Source: K189A clade bacterium
GTDB taxonomy: Bacteria; Pseudomonadota; Gammaproteobacteria; Pseudomonadales; Azotimanducaceae
DNA: 38,379 bases
Direction of reading: 5' to 3'
NCBI GenBank assembly: GCA_902528515.1
Contig: CABZTD010000017.1
Coordinates: forward strand, 1 to 38,379
Part shown: positions 17,350 to 25,011 of the stretch, one piece after another
How positions within the stretch are numbered: position 1 is the first letter of the stretch
Layout: every line of letters begins with the position of its first letter
The notes under the pieces: generated by a model
Databases searched by the model: none
The model's input: only the letters and a program-made list of their open reading frames with translations
Told to the model about the DNA's origin: nothing
Position numbers and translations under genes: made by a program

Positions 17350-18207
17350 CTACAACCCCGCAACGTCCTCGATCTTGCTGACATCTCGAAGCCAAAGACC
17401 ACCGCCAGGTGTAGGTCGCGGATCGTAGGAACGATGACCCAACAGGCGTTGAACACGCGGTGAGCGGCAACGCAGTTCATCGTCCGTATAGTCGAGAGGA
17501 CAGGATTCTTCCGGCGTCAACCAGCCCAGTACAAAACTGAGGTGTATGGCGTTGCGCCAGGAATCTTCTGTCACGTTTGCGCCGCCGCCATGAACAGTTT
17601 TGCCGAGATAAACCAATGCATCACCGCGGCCCATTTCCGCAGGCACTGTCATGTCCTGGTTACCCATGTCCGTGCAATCATCCCACTTGTGACTGCCTGG
17701 AATGACCCGGGTTGCACCCATGGCATCGGTGATTTCATCCAGGGCAATCATGGCGCTCAGTGTCACTTCGGGGCTGTTGGGCCAGTCGGCCGACGCGGCG
17801 CGGAACCAGTTCAGACAATCTCGATGCAGCATCTGGGCCTCTGAGCCAGGGCCAATCAGCATGGCTTGCCCGGTGTTGATCCAGTACGAGCCACAGTTGG
17901 GAAGTAATACCGCATCGGCGAGTGCTGCATAAACTTCATTGTCCAGGAGATTGAAATACGCCTCCGAGATCTTACCGAGACTGGAGAAGCGAATGGTGTT
18001 GTACCCGACAAACTCTTTGCCGTCGTCATCAAGTCCCTGCGTGGCAGCACCCGGCACCACTTGATCTGCAGCAGCGAGCACATCGTCACTCAACCGTTCA
18101 ATGACATCTTTCGGAAACAATCCTTCAATAATGATGCCGCCATCTTCATCAATAGCAGCAAGCAGTTCTTCCGTGGGTTTTGTTGCACAAAGTCTCTTCA
18201 GTGACAT
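17350..18207 (-). CDS. Phytanoyl-CoA dioxygenase (PhyH) family protein
   Basis: A 285-residue Fe(II)/2-oxoglutarate-dependent oxygenase. The metal-binding HxD is LHRDCLNW near residue 128, the distal His is in LGKTVHGGGANVTED, and the Arg expected to bind 2-oxoglutarate is in SWRNAIHLSFVLGW. The GATRVIPGSHKW motif is typical of PhyH enzymes, which hydroxylate or dehalogenate many small molecules. A strong ribosome site (AGGAGGAAGGG) precedes ATG. It is the first gene of the operon divergent from a TetR regulator, with the 18-bp inverted repeat just upstream, so induction by its substrate is likely. Confidence 0.9.
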   Translation of the reverse strand: MSLKRLCATKPTEELLAAIDEDGGIIIEGLFPKDVIERLSDDVLAAADQVVPGAATQGLDDDGKEFVGYNTIRFSSLGKISEAYFNLLDNEVYAALADAVLLPNCGSYWINTGQAMLIGPGSEAQMLHRDCLNWFRAASADWPNSPEVTLSAMIALDEITDAMGATRVIPGSHKWDDCTDMGNQDMTVPAEMGRGDALVYLGKTVHGGGANVTEDSWRNAIHLSFVLGWLTPEESCPLDYTDDELRCRSPRVQRLLGHRSYDPRPTPGGGLWLRDVSKIEDVAGL

Positions 18208-18232
18208 CCCTTCCTCCTATCAACACGTCAAA

Positions 18233-18276
18233 TAGCACGTACGTCCTAATTCTGAGATATTAGGACATACGTGCTA
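18233..18276. promoter_or_regulatory. Inverted-repeat operator between PhyH and TetR genes
   Basis: TAGCACGTACGTCCTAAT, eight bases, ATTAGGACATACGTGCTA: 18-base arms that differ at one base pair. It lies 25 bases upstream of the PhyH start and 23 bases upstream of the TetR start. A TAATAT element overlaps the right arm and could be the -10 of the TetR promoter. The size may hold two regulator dimers. Confidence 0.85.
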
Positions 18277-18299
18277 ATATCGTCAAATCAAATCTGCAG

Positions 18300-18929
18300 A
18301 TGTGTGATATGCCCAATAACGTTAGTTCTCCGCGGGGAAAGCTCACCCAGGCCCAGATTCTGGAGAAAGCGGAAGAACTGCTAGTTTCCGAAGGTTTTCA
18401 CGCAATGAGTATGCGTAAGGTTGCAGACGCCTGCGGAATCAGCACGGGCAATCTGACCTATCACTTCGCGTCCAAGAATGAGCTTATAGACGCGATAATC
18501 AGTAGTGTCTTCGACAAATACGGGGCGAGTACTGATCCCTATACACCCACGGACCAAACAGCTTCAAACCATATGAATCTCAGGGAGCGAATCAGCTGGG
18601 TGATGTGGGACTCCTCTCAGAAAGAAACCATTGCGTTGTTTACAGAGCTGTGGGCGCTCGCTAAGCACTCTGAAACAAGCCATAAATCACTGCAGCGTTT
18701 CTACAAAGTCACATTGAAAACGCTGGAGCGAAGTTTGGCCAGGGATTACCCGAATGCCGATGATGAGCGACTTCGCTCAGCAGCACGGCTGATACAGACT
18801 GTTGCAGAAGGCACGGTAGTGACTTCCGCATTCCGCGCGGATCGCAGTCGGAAACAGTTACGAAAGGATATTGAGATCTTTTCAGAGGCTGTAGATCACA
18901 TTCTTTCGACAGATTCGGGTGAAAGTTAG
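18300..18929 (+). CDS. TetR/AcrR family regulator (1)
   Basis: A 209-residue repressor-like protein. The N-terminal DNA-binding domain reads ILEKAEELLVSEGFHAMSM, then RKVADACGISTGNLTYHFA, with the classic helix-turn-helix at about residues 35-60. The C-terminal ligand domain is not a subfamily I can name. The start is ATG at 18300 or 18309; neither has a clear ribosome site, and the putative -10 is only about 20 bases away, so the message may be nearly leaderless. It is divergent from the PhyH operon across the inverted repeat, which it probably binds. Confidence 0.92.
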   Translation: MCDMPNNVSSPRGKLTQAQILEKAEELLVSEGFHAMSMRKVADACGISTGNLTYHFASKNELIDAIISSVFDKYGASTDPYTPTDQTASNHMNLRERISWVMWDSSQKETIALFTELWALAKHSETSHKSLQRFYKVTLKTLERSLARDYPNADDERLRSAARLIQTVAEGTVVTSAFRADRSRKQLRKDIEIFSEAVDHILSTDSGES

Positions 18930-19024
18930 AAAATCCGGGCGCGTCGGCGTTGACCCACGAGTTTTCCTTTGTTCCAAGGCTGACGCCGTGGTGAATCTTC
19001 CAACAGTTGAAAGGTGTACATCAT
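18926..19024 (-). pseudogene. N-terminal stub of a tyrosine-type integrase
   Basis: A 32-codon frame (ATG 19024 or 19021 to TAA 18926) contains DSPRRQPWNKGKLVGQ. The PWNKGKL(I/V)GQ segment is the hallmark opening of a family of plasmid- and transposon-borne tyrosine recombinases. It is cut right after this motif and the frame ends overlapping the TetR stop codon, so the rest was lost when the two regions joined. Indicates an old recombination boundary. Confidence 0.7.
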
Positions 19025-19176
19025 TGATTCCTCTTATCTATAGGTGGAATCAGATTCTGTAATCTCAATCAAAAGCGGCGAGTAGCCGGAAACTGGATTC
19101 AGAACTGGCTGTGGACGCGCAGCGCAGCCAATCAAGTAATGGGAGTAGAGAATTCAGTGTAACTACTCTGAACCCA

Positions 19177-19815
19177 TTACTTGTTGATCCCCGCGACGGG
19201 CACAACCAACTCGATGATTTGCTCAATGAGTCGGTCGAGTTCTCCCTCCGATTCAACGTCATGATGCAACAGTGGGTCGGTCAACATTAAGGCCGCACCC
19301 GTGGGCACCGCATTTGTAAACACAGTGAGCACATTGAGCGGTACGTCCTGCGCCCGACCTTCTTTCTGCGTCTCTTCAACTGCATCCCTGACGATCTGTG
19401 AAAACTGATCAATCGCTTCCTTCAGTTCAGTACTGGCATAGCGGTTCACATCCGGGTGATACAGGGCGCGATAGAGGGATCGGTTAGCAAAAGCCCAGCG
19501 CAGATAACCCTGCCCCATTGCGTTAAGTCGAATATGCGCATTGCTGCTGCCTGTTGCATCGGCTGCATCAAGGGTCGCATCCCTAACGCTGAGCCATCCG
19601 GAGGTTGCCAGCGCACAGAGCAGGGCTGCCTTGTTTTTAAAGTGCCTGTTCGGTGCACCATGCGAAACACCTAGGTCCCGGGCGATACCTCTGAGGGTCA
19701 GGGCCTCAATGCCTTCCTCGTCAATAATTTCTGCCGCGCGCTCGAGGATAGAGGCCGCGAGATTGCCATGGTGATAGCTTCTGGTTTCGGTCGCGGCGGT
19801 AGCTTGGACGCTCAT
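19177..19815 (-). CDS. TetR/AcrR family regulator (2)
   Basis: A 212-residue regulator. The leader SYHHGNLAASILERAAEII and helix-turn-helix TLRGIARDLGVSHGAPNRHF (about residues 38-60) match the TetR group with a WHG-type C-terminal domain. It is divergent from a small membrane protein and a fatty-acid-desaturase-like gene, with an 81-base gap that contains a 19-bp dyad over the -35 of the opposing promoter. Repression of that pair is the likely role; the ligand is unknown. Confidence 0.92.
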   Translation of the reverse strand: MSVQATAATETRSYHHGNLAASILERAAEIIDEEGIEALTLRGIARDLGVSHGAPNRHFKNKAALLCALATSGWLSVRDATLDAADATGSSNAHIRLNAMGQGYLRWAFANRSLYRALYHPDVNRYASTELKEAIDQFSQIVRDAVEETQKEGRAQDVPLNVLTVFTNAVPTGAALMLTDPLLHHDVESEGELDRLIEQIIELVVPVAGINK

Positions 19816-19851
19816 GGTTTTTTGCTGCTCCTCAATTATTACTATTAAGGA

Positions 19852-19883
19852 ATGTTGACATCGTCTACATGATACGGTGTAAT
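19852..19883 (+). promoter_or_regulatory. Promoter with overlapping operator for the desaturase operon
   Basis: TTGACA (19855-19860), a 17-base spacer and TGTAAT (19878-19883) make a near-consensus sigma-70 promoter. The dyad ATGTTGACATCGTCTACAT (19852-19870; seven of nine pairs symmetric) covers the -35. Repressor binding would block polymerase directly. The same half (TGTCTACAT) recurs at 19899-19907 around the start codon. Confidence 0.75.
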
Positions 19884-19896
19884 ATGGGAGTAGGCA

Positions 19897-20130
19897 ATGT
19901 CTACATCTAAAAAGTATTTCATTTCTGGAGGTGAAGTGGAAACACTGATTAAAGCCCTTCTCTCACCGATGGCCTTTGCTGTCGGGTTTCTTATGCCGTT
20001 CTTAGCACAAACGATGATCGCGCTTGGGTTCATGTCCAACGGTTGGCAGGTTTATGCCGTCAGCGCGTTGCTAGCAATGACATTTGGTTTGATGGCGCAG
20101 CTACGAGGGAGCTGGATATGGGTCAAGTAG
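19897..20130 (+). CDS. Small membrane protein before the desaturase
   Basis: A 77-residue protein with two hydrophobic segments (LLSPMAFAVGFLMPFLAQTM and WQVYAVSALLAMTFGLMAQL) and a short soluble start. ATG at 19897 follows GGGAGTAGGC. Its last 13 bases overlap the start of the desaturase gene, pointing to coupled translation. It could be a partner or stabilising subunit of the membrane-bound desaturase. I know no named family. Confidence 0.65.
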   Translation: MSTSKKYFISGGEVETLIKALLSPMAFAVGFLMPFLAQTMIALGFMSNGWQVYAVSALLAMTFGLMAQLRGSWIWVK

Positions 20131-21023
20131 CGCTCGCTCAAATCGATACGCTTTTTGAAAATCTAGAAGATGTCAGCGATGAACAGCTCGACGTGCTCGA
20201 GCGAAAGATAGCGTCCAAATACATGGGCATTGTGCCCTGGGGTGCAGTCGTCTGGGGTATCGGCAACTGCCTCGTGTTCATCTCTCTCTTCCCGCTGGTG
20301 CTCCTCGATATCGTGTCGCTCTGGATCGCGTTCCCCATCGCCACGTTGAATGTGGCGTTATCTTACCTGCCCTCTCACGAAGCGCAGCACAACATCATCG
20401 CGGGCAGGGGCAAACCTTTACGCTGGCTTAACGAACTCGTTGGGCATGTGTCGACGATCCCGTTGGTTTATCCGTATCGGGTAATGCGCGCAACACATAT
20501 GGAGCATCACAAGCACACCAATCATCCAGAGAAAGACTGCGACATTGATGTACACGCCAAAAACAACCTCGATTTCATCCGCATGATGATCGTGGGTCGA
20601 CAACCTGCATCGGAACGCAGCGGCAGATACGGCAAGATCCTGGAGGCAACAGGTCAAGGTCACCTGATGATGGATGCCGTCATCATGCAATTGGGTTATT
20701 TGATCGTCCTGTTTGCCATGGCCTGGACGGGCCATGCGATTGAAGCTTTCTTCCTTTGGTGTCTGCCGAAATTCCTCGCTGAATTTCATTTGAATTACTA
20801 TCTGGCTTGGCAGCCGCATCGTCCCGGCGACGAGCAGGGCCGCTATCGGGATACACGCGCTTTTAAGAGCCGGCTCGGCAATGTGTTTTCAGCAGGTATG
20901 CAGTATCACATCATTCACCACCTGTACCCGAGAATTCCACTGAGCCTAACACCGGCAGCCTATCGGGCATTGAGACCGATACTTGAGAAACGTGGCTGTG
21001 ATCTTGGCGGGTTACAGCACTAA
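20118..21023 (+). CDS. Membrane fatty acid desaturase/hydroxylase-like di-iron protein
   Basis: A 301-residue integral membrane protein with the three histidine boxes of the desaturase superfamily: HEAQH near residue 87, HMEHHKHTNH near 128, and YHIIHHLYP near 264. Hydrophobic helices flank the boxes. Members introduce double bonds or hydroxyls into acyl chains, carotenoids or alkanes; which one cannot be said. The start ATG at 20118 overlaps the upstream membrane protein gene and has GAGGGA upstream; an in-frame start at 20043 lies inside that gene. It is controlled by the promoter/operator at 19852. Confidence 0.85.
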   Translation: MGQVALAQIDTLFENLEDVSDEQLDVLERKIASKYMGIVPWGAVVWGIGNCLVFISLFPLVLLDIVSLWIAFPIATLNVALSYLPSHEAQHNIIAGRGKPLRWLNELVGHVSTIPLVYPYRVMRATHMEHHKHTNHPEKDCDIDVHAKNNLDFIRMMIVGRQPASERSGRYGKILEATGQGHLMMDAVIMQLGYLIVLFAMAWTGHAIEAFFLWCLPKFLAEFHLNYYLAWQPHRPGDEQGRYRDTRAFKSRLGNVFSAGMQYHIIHHLYPRIPLSLTPAAYRALRPILEKRGCDLGGLQH

Positions 21024-21061
21024 CCAACGCACCATCTAGCGACTACTTTGGGAGGGGGAGT

Positions 21062-21145
21062 ATGAAACACGAGCTACAAATTGAAATTCTGAAAGAGTTG
21101 ATGTCCCAGCTTGACACGAGAATCTATCGGGAGAATAAAATATGA
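21062..21145 (+). CDS. 27-codon ORF coupled to the cupin gene
   Basis: ATG at 21062 follows a very strong ribosome site (GGGAGGGGGAGT). The product starts MKHELQIEILKELMSQLDTR and ends with TGA that overlaps the next ATG (ATGA at 21142-21145). The wording resembles the first residues of Rieske ring-hydroxylating oxygenase alpha subunits, so it may be what remains of such a gene, or it may now act as a leader that couples translation. The oxygenase link is from memory of family style. Confidence 0.5.
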   Translation: MKHELQIEILKELMSQLDTRIYRENKI

Positions 21146-21666
21146 AGAGGGTGGTTACAGGTCACAATGAACAAGGTAAATCAGTGTTTGTTGAGGTGGC
21201 GGAACCCGATCACGTCGTTGAAGCACCTGGCATGACATGGCGCGAAATCTGGGCAACCTTTCCAGATACCAAAGTTCCCCTGAACCCGGATTACAAGGCT
21301 GAGCATAAGTCCAGGTGGACGTCTATATTTCCTGCCGTCGGCAGCACCCGCGTTCGCATCGTACAGTTCGATCCGGACAACCGCGAGGCTGACGATACTG
21401 AAGCGGCTATCCAGCGCATGCAATCAGAACTGCCGGGAATGATGGAACATATGGAACCCGGTACAGGGGGTATGCACACCACAGATTCAGTTGACTACGG
21501 CATTTTGCTCGAAGGCACCATCCGCCTTGAACTGGACGATGGTGAGGTTGTTGATCTCGAGGCCGGAGATGTCGTTGTGCAGAACGGGACGCGGCATGCC
21601 TGGCACTACACGAGTAAGTGCACTATCGCATGGATATTGATTGGGGTGCCTCGGGAAGGGTCCTAG
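21142..21666 (+). CDS. Cupin domain protein
   Basis: A 174-residue protein whose C-terminal half is a cupin barrel: GGMHTTDSVDYGILLEG for the first motif, ELDDGEVVDLEAGDVVVQNG leading to the second, and TRHAWHYTSKCTIAWILIG. The metal ligands would be His/Asp/Tyr rather than the full set, as in many small-molecule-sensing or isomerase cupins. The N-terminal part (MTWREIWATFPDTKVPLNPD) is an extension. It lies downstream of the desaturase and is coupled to the 27-codon ORF. Role unknown; lactonase, hydratase or sensor are possible. Confidence 0.8.
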   Translation: MKRVVTGHNEQGKSVFVEVAEPDHVVEAPGMTWREIWATFPDTKVPLNPDYKAEHKSRWTSIFPAVGSTRVRIVQFDPDNREADDTEAAIQRMQSELPGMMEHMEPGTGGMHTTDSVDYGILLEGTIRLELDDGEVVDLEAGDVVVQNGTRHAWHYTSKCTIAWILIGVPREGS

Positions 21667-21742
21667 CAAGAATATCGAAGCCATTGCTCCTCTTTTGGGG
21701 GGCAGCTGCTTCATCTCAACCCGGATCTGGAGAGTTCGCACC

Positions 21743-23044
21743 ATGCTCAAGCAAACAGCCATCGCTGCAGTCGCTGCCCTCGTGGTCGTCGGTGCAGCGC
21801 TTTACTGGCTCTCTTTCAATCCGCAGTACGTGGCAGCCTACACATTGAGCCCCGCGCCGACCGCCGACGAACTGGGGCTCACCGTGGACCCCGGAGGGAC
21901 CAGCGATCTGTCTGTCACCGGTAGCAACTGGCTCTACAAGCCGCATAACCGCCTCGGGGTTCGTCATGCAGCCGATGTCCTTCATACGATCACCGTACCC
22001 CGTGGTGATGGCCCGGTCAGTATGCTGCCACCAGCAGACCCGGCCGCCATAGACATCTTTGCTAGCGTCACGATTCCGGGCGCAGACGACCTGGACACAC
22101 ACCTCGAGGGCACCAACACGGATGCCATCGTGGTGTTGAAGGATGGCCGGCTGGTACATGAGCAGTACTTGAACGGCCAGACCGCTGCCGACCGGCATGC
22201 CCTGATGTCAGTGACCAAATCGTTTACCGGCTTGATCGCTGAGATGCTGCTTGCCGAAGGTGTGCTCGACGACACGCAACTGGTCAGCCACTACGTACCG
22301 GAACTGGCGGACAGTGCCTGGGGTGACGCGACCGTTCGCCAGGTGATGGACATGGAAGTCGGCATCAACTGGAACGAGGACTACGCTGACCCGGATTCGG
22401 ACATATCACATTTTATCTATGCATCCGGAACGATCCCCTGGCCATGGGAAGCCGCCTACTCGTCCCTTTATGAGTTCCTACCTTCCATCAGCAAGCAGGG
22501 TGATCACGGCGAGTTCTTCCAGTACGTCACGGCCACCACCGAGGCCCTCGGCTGGGTCATCCGGCGTGCCACCGGCAAGCCGTTTGAAGAACTGATGTTC
22601 GAGCGTCTCTACAGCAGGTTGGGTGCAGAGCATGACGCCTATTACATTGCCGATGCAGAGGACACAGTCATGACGGGGGGCGGTCTCAATACCAGCGTCC
22701 GTGACCTGGCCAGGCTGGCACAACTCGTGGCCAACCGTGGCGGGTGGCAGGGTGAACAGGTGGTTGATGCGGCAATCATCGACAAGATCCGCGCCGGTGG
22801 CGACCCGTCACACTACAACCAAGGGCTGAGTGAGACGGCGTCCTACAAGAGCCAGTGGTACGTCGATGCACCGCTCAACACAATGACGGCGGTCGGCATC
22901 CATGGGCAGATGATCTACATCGATTTCGCCAACAACCTCGTGATTGTCCAGCAGTCATCGAACCCGGATGCGGTGGGCATGTTCTACCTGAACATGGGGC
23001 TCTTTTTTGAGGCCGTCAGTGCTGCCTATGGAGCGGCATCATGA
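21743..23044 (+). CDS. Serine hydrolase of the beta-lactamase/NylB type
   Basis: A 433-residue enzyme with an N-terminal membrane anchor or signal (AIAAVAALVVVGAALYWL). SVTK near residue 154-157 holds nucleophile Ser and Lys, the Tyr motif is FQYVTATTEALGW near 260, and the third motif is HGQMIYIDF near 387. This order matches the 6-aminohexanoate-dimer hydrolase (NylB)/EstB group of penicillin-recognising esterases, which cleave esters or short amides rather than beta-lactams. ATG at 21743 is chosen over earlier in-frame codons that overlap the cupin gene. GC is clearly higher than in the desaturase genes, suggesting separate origin. Confidence 0.85.
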   Translation: MLKQTAIAAVAALVVVGAALYWLSFNPQYVAAYTLSPAPTADELGLTVDPGGTSDLSVTGSNWLYKPHNRLGVRHAADVLHTITVPRGDGPVSMLPPADPAAIDIFASVTIPGADDLDTHLEGTNTDAIVVLKDGRLVHEQYLNGQTAADRHALMSVTKSFTGLIAEMLLAEGVLDDTQLVSHYVPELADSAWGDATVRQVMDMEVGINWNEDYADPDSDISHFIYASGTIPWPWEAAYSSLYEFLPSISKQGDHGEFFQYVTATTEALGWVIRRATGKPFEELMFERLYSRLGAEHDAYYIADAEDTVMTGGGLNTSVRDLARLAQLVANRGGWQGEQVVDAAIIDKIRAGGDPSHYNQGLSETASYKSQWYVDAPLNTMTAVGIHGQMIYIDFANNLVIVQQSSNPDAVGMFYLNMGLFFEAVSAAYGAAS

Positions 23045-23121
23045 ACAAGGATGCCCTCGAGATTCGGCGACGGCACGGTCTGCCATGCATAACGCTCCGA
23101 GACACTGAACAGGAATAGCAA

Positions 23122-23877
23122 ATGACACTGGACGGAAAAGTGGCGCTGGTTACAGGCGGTTCCGGCGATATCGGTTCGGCAATCGCCCGAACACTTGCGG
23201 CTGAGGGCGCCAAGGTTGTTGTCACCTATGTCGGTGCCGAGGAAGCCGCGAGCGCCACTGTGCAGGCCATCCATGACCAGGGCGGCAAAGCCGCGCACCT
23301 GCAACTGGACCAACGGGACCCGGCAGCCATTGAAGCCTGTATTAAGCAGGTTGAGGCGAGCCATGGTCGCCTGGACATCCTTGTGAACAACGCCGCCTGG
23401 AACATCGGCATCCCCTTCCCCGAACTGGACAAGCTGACCGTGGATGTCTGGGACCGTGTCCTGGAGACCAACCTGCGCGCACCATTTCTGCTGGCCCGCG
23501 CGGCCGCCGATCTGTTGAAGGCGGACGGTGGCGGGCACATCGTCAACATCTCTTCCGCCGGGGGCATCAGCCCTGGGAGCAGCAGTATTGCCTACTCATC
23601 CAGCAAGGCGGGACTGAACCACCTGACCCGCTGCCTGGCGGTAGCCATGGCACCGGAAGTCGCCGTCAATTGTGTTGCCCCGGGACTGGTAGAAGACACC
23701 CGCATGGCCAAACGCCTACCCGATGCTGTCGCGGCCGGTGCACGGCGCCAGGCAGTACTCGGCCGTGTGGGCCAGGCGGAAGACATCGCGGCGCAGGTCA
23801 TCGTGTTTGTCACGGCAACCTCCATCACCGGGCAGATCATGGTGGTGGACGGTGGGATGCCGGGCACGATGCGGTAG
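23122..23877 (+). CDS. Short-chain dehydrogenase/reductase (FabG-like)
   Basis: A 251-residue classical SDR: cofactor motif TGGSGDIGSAIA at residues 11-18, NNAAW near 90, catalytic Ser in ISSAGGIS and Tyr/Lys in YSSSKAG near 156-160, and the usual end GQIMVVDGG. AGGAA precedes ATG. It is as GC-rich as the serine hydrolase before it and follows after 77 bases in the same direction, so the two probably moved together. Substrate unknown. Confidence 0.9.
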   Translation: MTLDGKVALVTGGSGDIGSAIARTLAAEGAKVVVTYVGAEEAASATVQAIHDQGGKAAHLQLDQRDPAAIEACIKQVEASHGRLDILVNNAAWNIGIPFPELDKLTVDVWDRVLETNLRAPFLLARAAADLLKADGGGHIVNISSAGGISPGSSSIAYSSSKAGLNHLTRCLAVAMAPEVAVNCVAPGLVEDTRMAKRLPDAVAAGARRQAVLGRVGQAEDIAAQVIVFVTATSITGQIMVVDGGMPGTMR

Positions 23878-23901
23878 CAACAACCGGTAGCGTCATCGTG
23901 C

Positions 23902-24135
23902 GAACGAGTAGTAACAGGTTTACCTGGAAAACTGATCGCACGACCTGGGCAAGTGGACACTGCCGCGGGCAAGAAGGTCCAATCAACATTGACGGTCTCA
24001 AACGCGGCAATGGGATTGCAGCCTGGCACGCTTACCGAAGTCAGGTCAGAACGGATCAGGATTGGCGGTGTACTCGGCGACCTTTTGAGCATACCTGTTT
24101 GCCCTGTTCCTGTTCACATGATGCCGGGATACTGA
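23902..24135 (+). pseudogene. Coding fragment of unknown family
   Basis: An open frame without a good start reads LPGKLIARPGQVDTAAGKKV, then TLTVSNAAMGLQPGTLTEV and RIRIGGVLGDLL before losing character near 24090 and ending at 24133-24135. Composition and rhythm look like a real C-terminal domain. It has no ribosome site, and its end runs over the 3' end of the SDR stub on the other strand. Probably the tail of a gene cut during rearrangement. Family not recognised. Confidence 0.35.
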
Positions 24136-24545
24136 CCACCATCCAGCAGCAGGTTCTGCCCCGTAACAAAACCCGCACTGGCGCCACAGAGAAAAGCGGC
24201 ATAAGCGCCGAATTCCTGCGGCTGGCCAAAGCTGCCGGCGGGTATACCTCTCTTCGATTTCGACTGGAACTCTTCAACTGTCTGTCCACTCGCCAAGGCA
24301 AATCGCTCATGGTTTGAGACCAGCCGATCCGTTTCAAACTGTCCTGGCAGCAAGTTGTTGATGGTCACATTGTAAGGTGCAACATCTCGAGCTAAGTCTG
24401 AAAAGCACAATTCGTCATGAGCCGTTTTGTCAGAAAGTTTTTGACAAGCGGCTGGATTTTGGACGGCCTCGAGCGCTTGCGTTACTCCTTCATTCCCCAA
24501 AAAGCCGATCGAGGACGGTTTACCTGCGAGGATTGACGACAGCAC
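24114..24545 (-). pseudogene. C-terminal stub of an SDR
   Basis: From about 24400 down to TGA at 24114 the frame gives DLARDVAPYNVTINNLLPGQ, then GSFGQPQEFGAYAAFLCG and VTGQNLLLDGGQYPG, which is the C-terminal third of an SDR. The Rossmann motif and the Tyr-x-x-x-Lys site are missing; upstream codons to 24545 have no SDR character. Non-functional remnant, in a composition unlike the GC-rich SDR next door. Confidence 0.75.
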
Positions 24546-24615
24546 AGCACATATTCAAACAGCGTTTCAGTTTTCGCAGTTTTTGGGTTTCACAGACCGG
24601 GTAACATCTGCGACA

Positions 24616-24699
24616 CCTGCAACACCTCTCCCGTTATCGGCGTTATACGCGCGCTTGTATATACGTCGATAAGGGAAGTGCTATCGCAGGCGTTGCAGG
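24616..24699. repeat. Long imperfect palindrome
   Basis: Three nested blocks pair across 84 bases: CCTGCAAC with GTTGCAGG; CCCGTTATCGGCG with CGTCGATAAGGG; CGTTATAC with GTATATACG. It is in a 466-base gap (24546-25011) with no gene that I recognise. The ends do not meet the attC consensus. It could be an insertion-sequence end, a small palindromic element or a structured RNA. Confidence 0.5.
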
Positions 24700-25011
24700 A
24701 TGGGACAAATGAAAATTACAAACCGAGTGGCGCTGCCAAATCAATCTGCATTTATATTGAGCACAAAAATGGGCCAAGGCCCGAGTTGAAAGAGCAGCCA
24801 AGCCTGCTAGATGGCTCGCATTTTCAACATTCTTTTTTTCAGTTGCGCACTTAACTTGTTTCGCGCGTAGGGTTTCAGCTTATCCCAAAGGTGACGCTCG
24901 TCACGAGTTCGGCCGCAGCCAATGCACCAACTCGCGGGCCCTGAAAATTCGCAAACCTTTACGCAGGGGCTTTTTGTTCGTTTCATCCGACATACCTATT
25001 TTGTGCGACAG

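Noticed and set aside
24616-24699. Integron attC site
   Set aside because: The palindrome ends read CTGCAAC and GTTGCAG, which do not meet the RYYYAAC/GTTRRRY core pattern, and no integron integrase is present.
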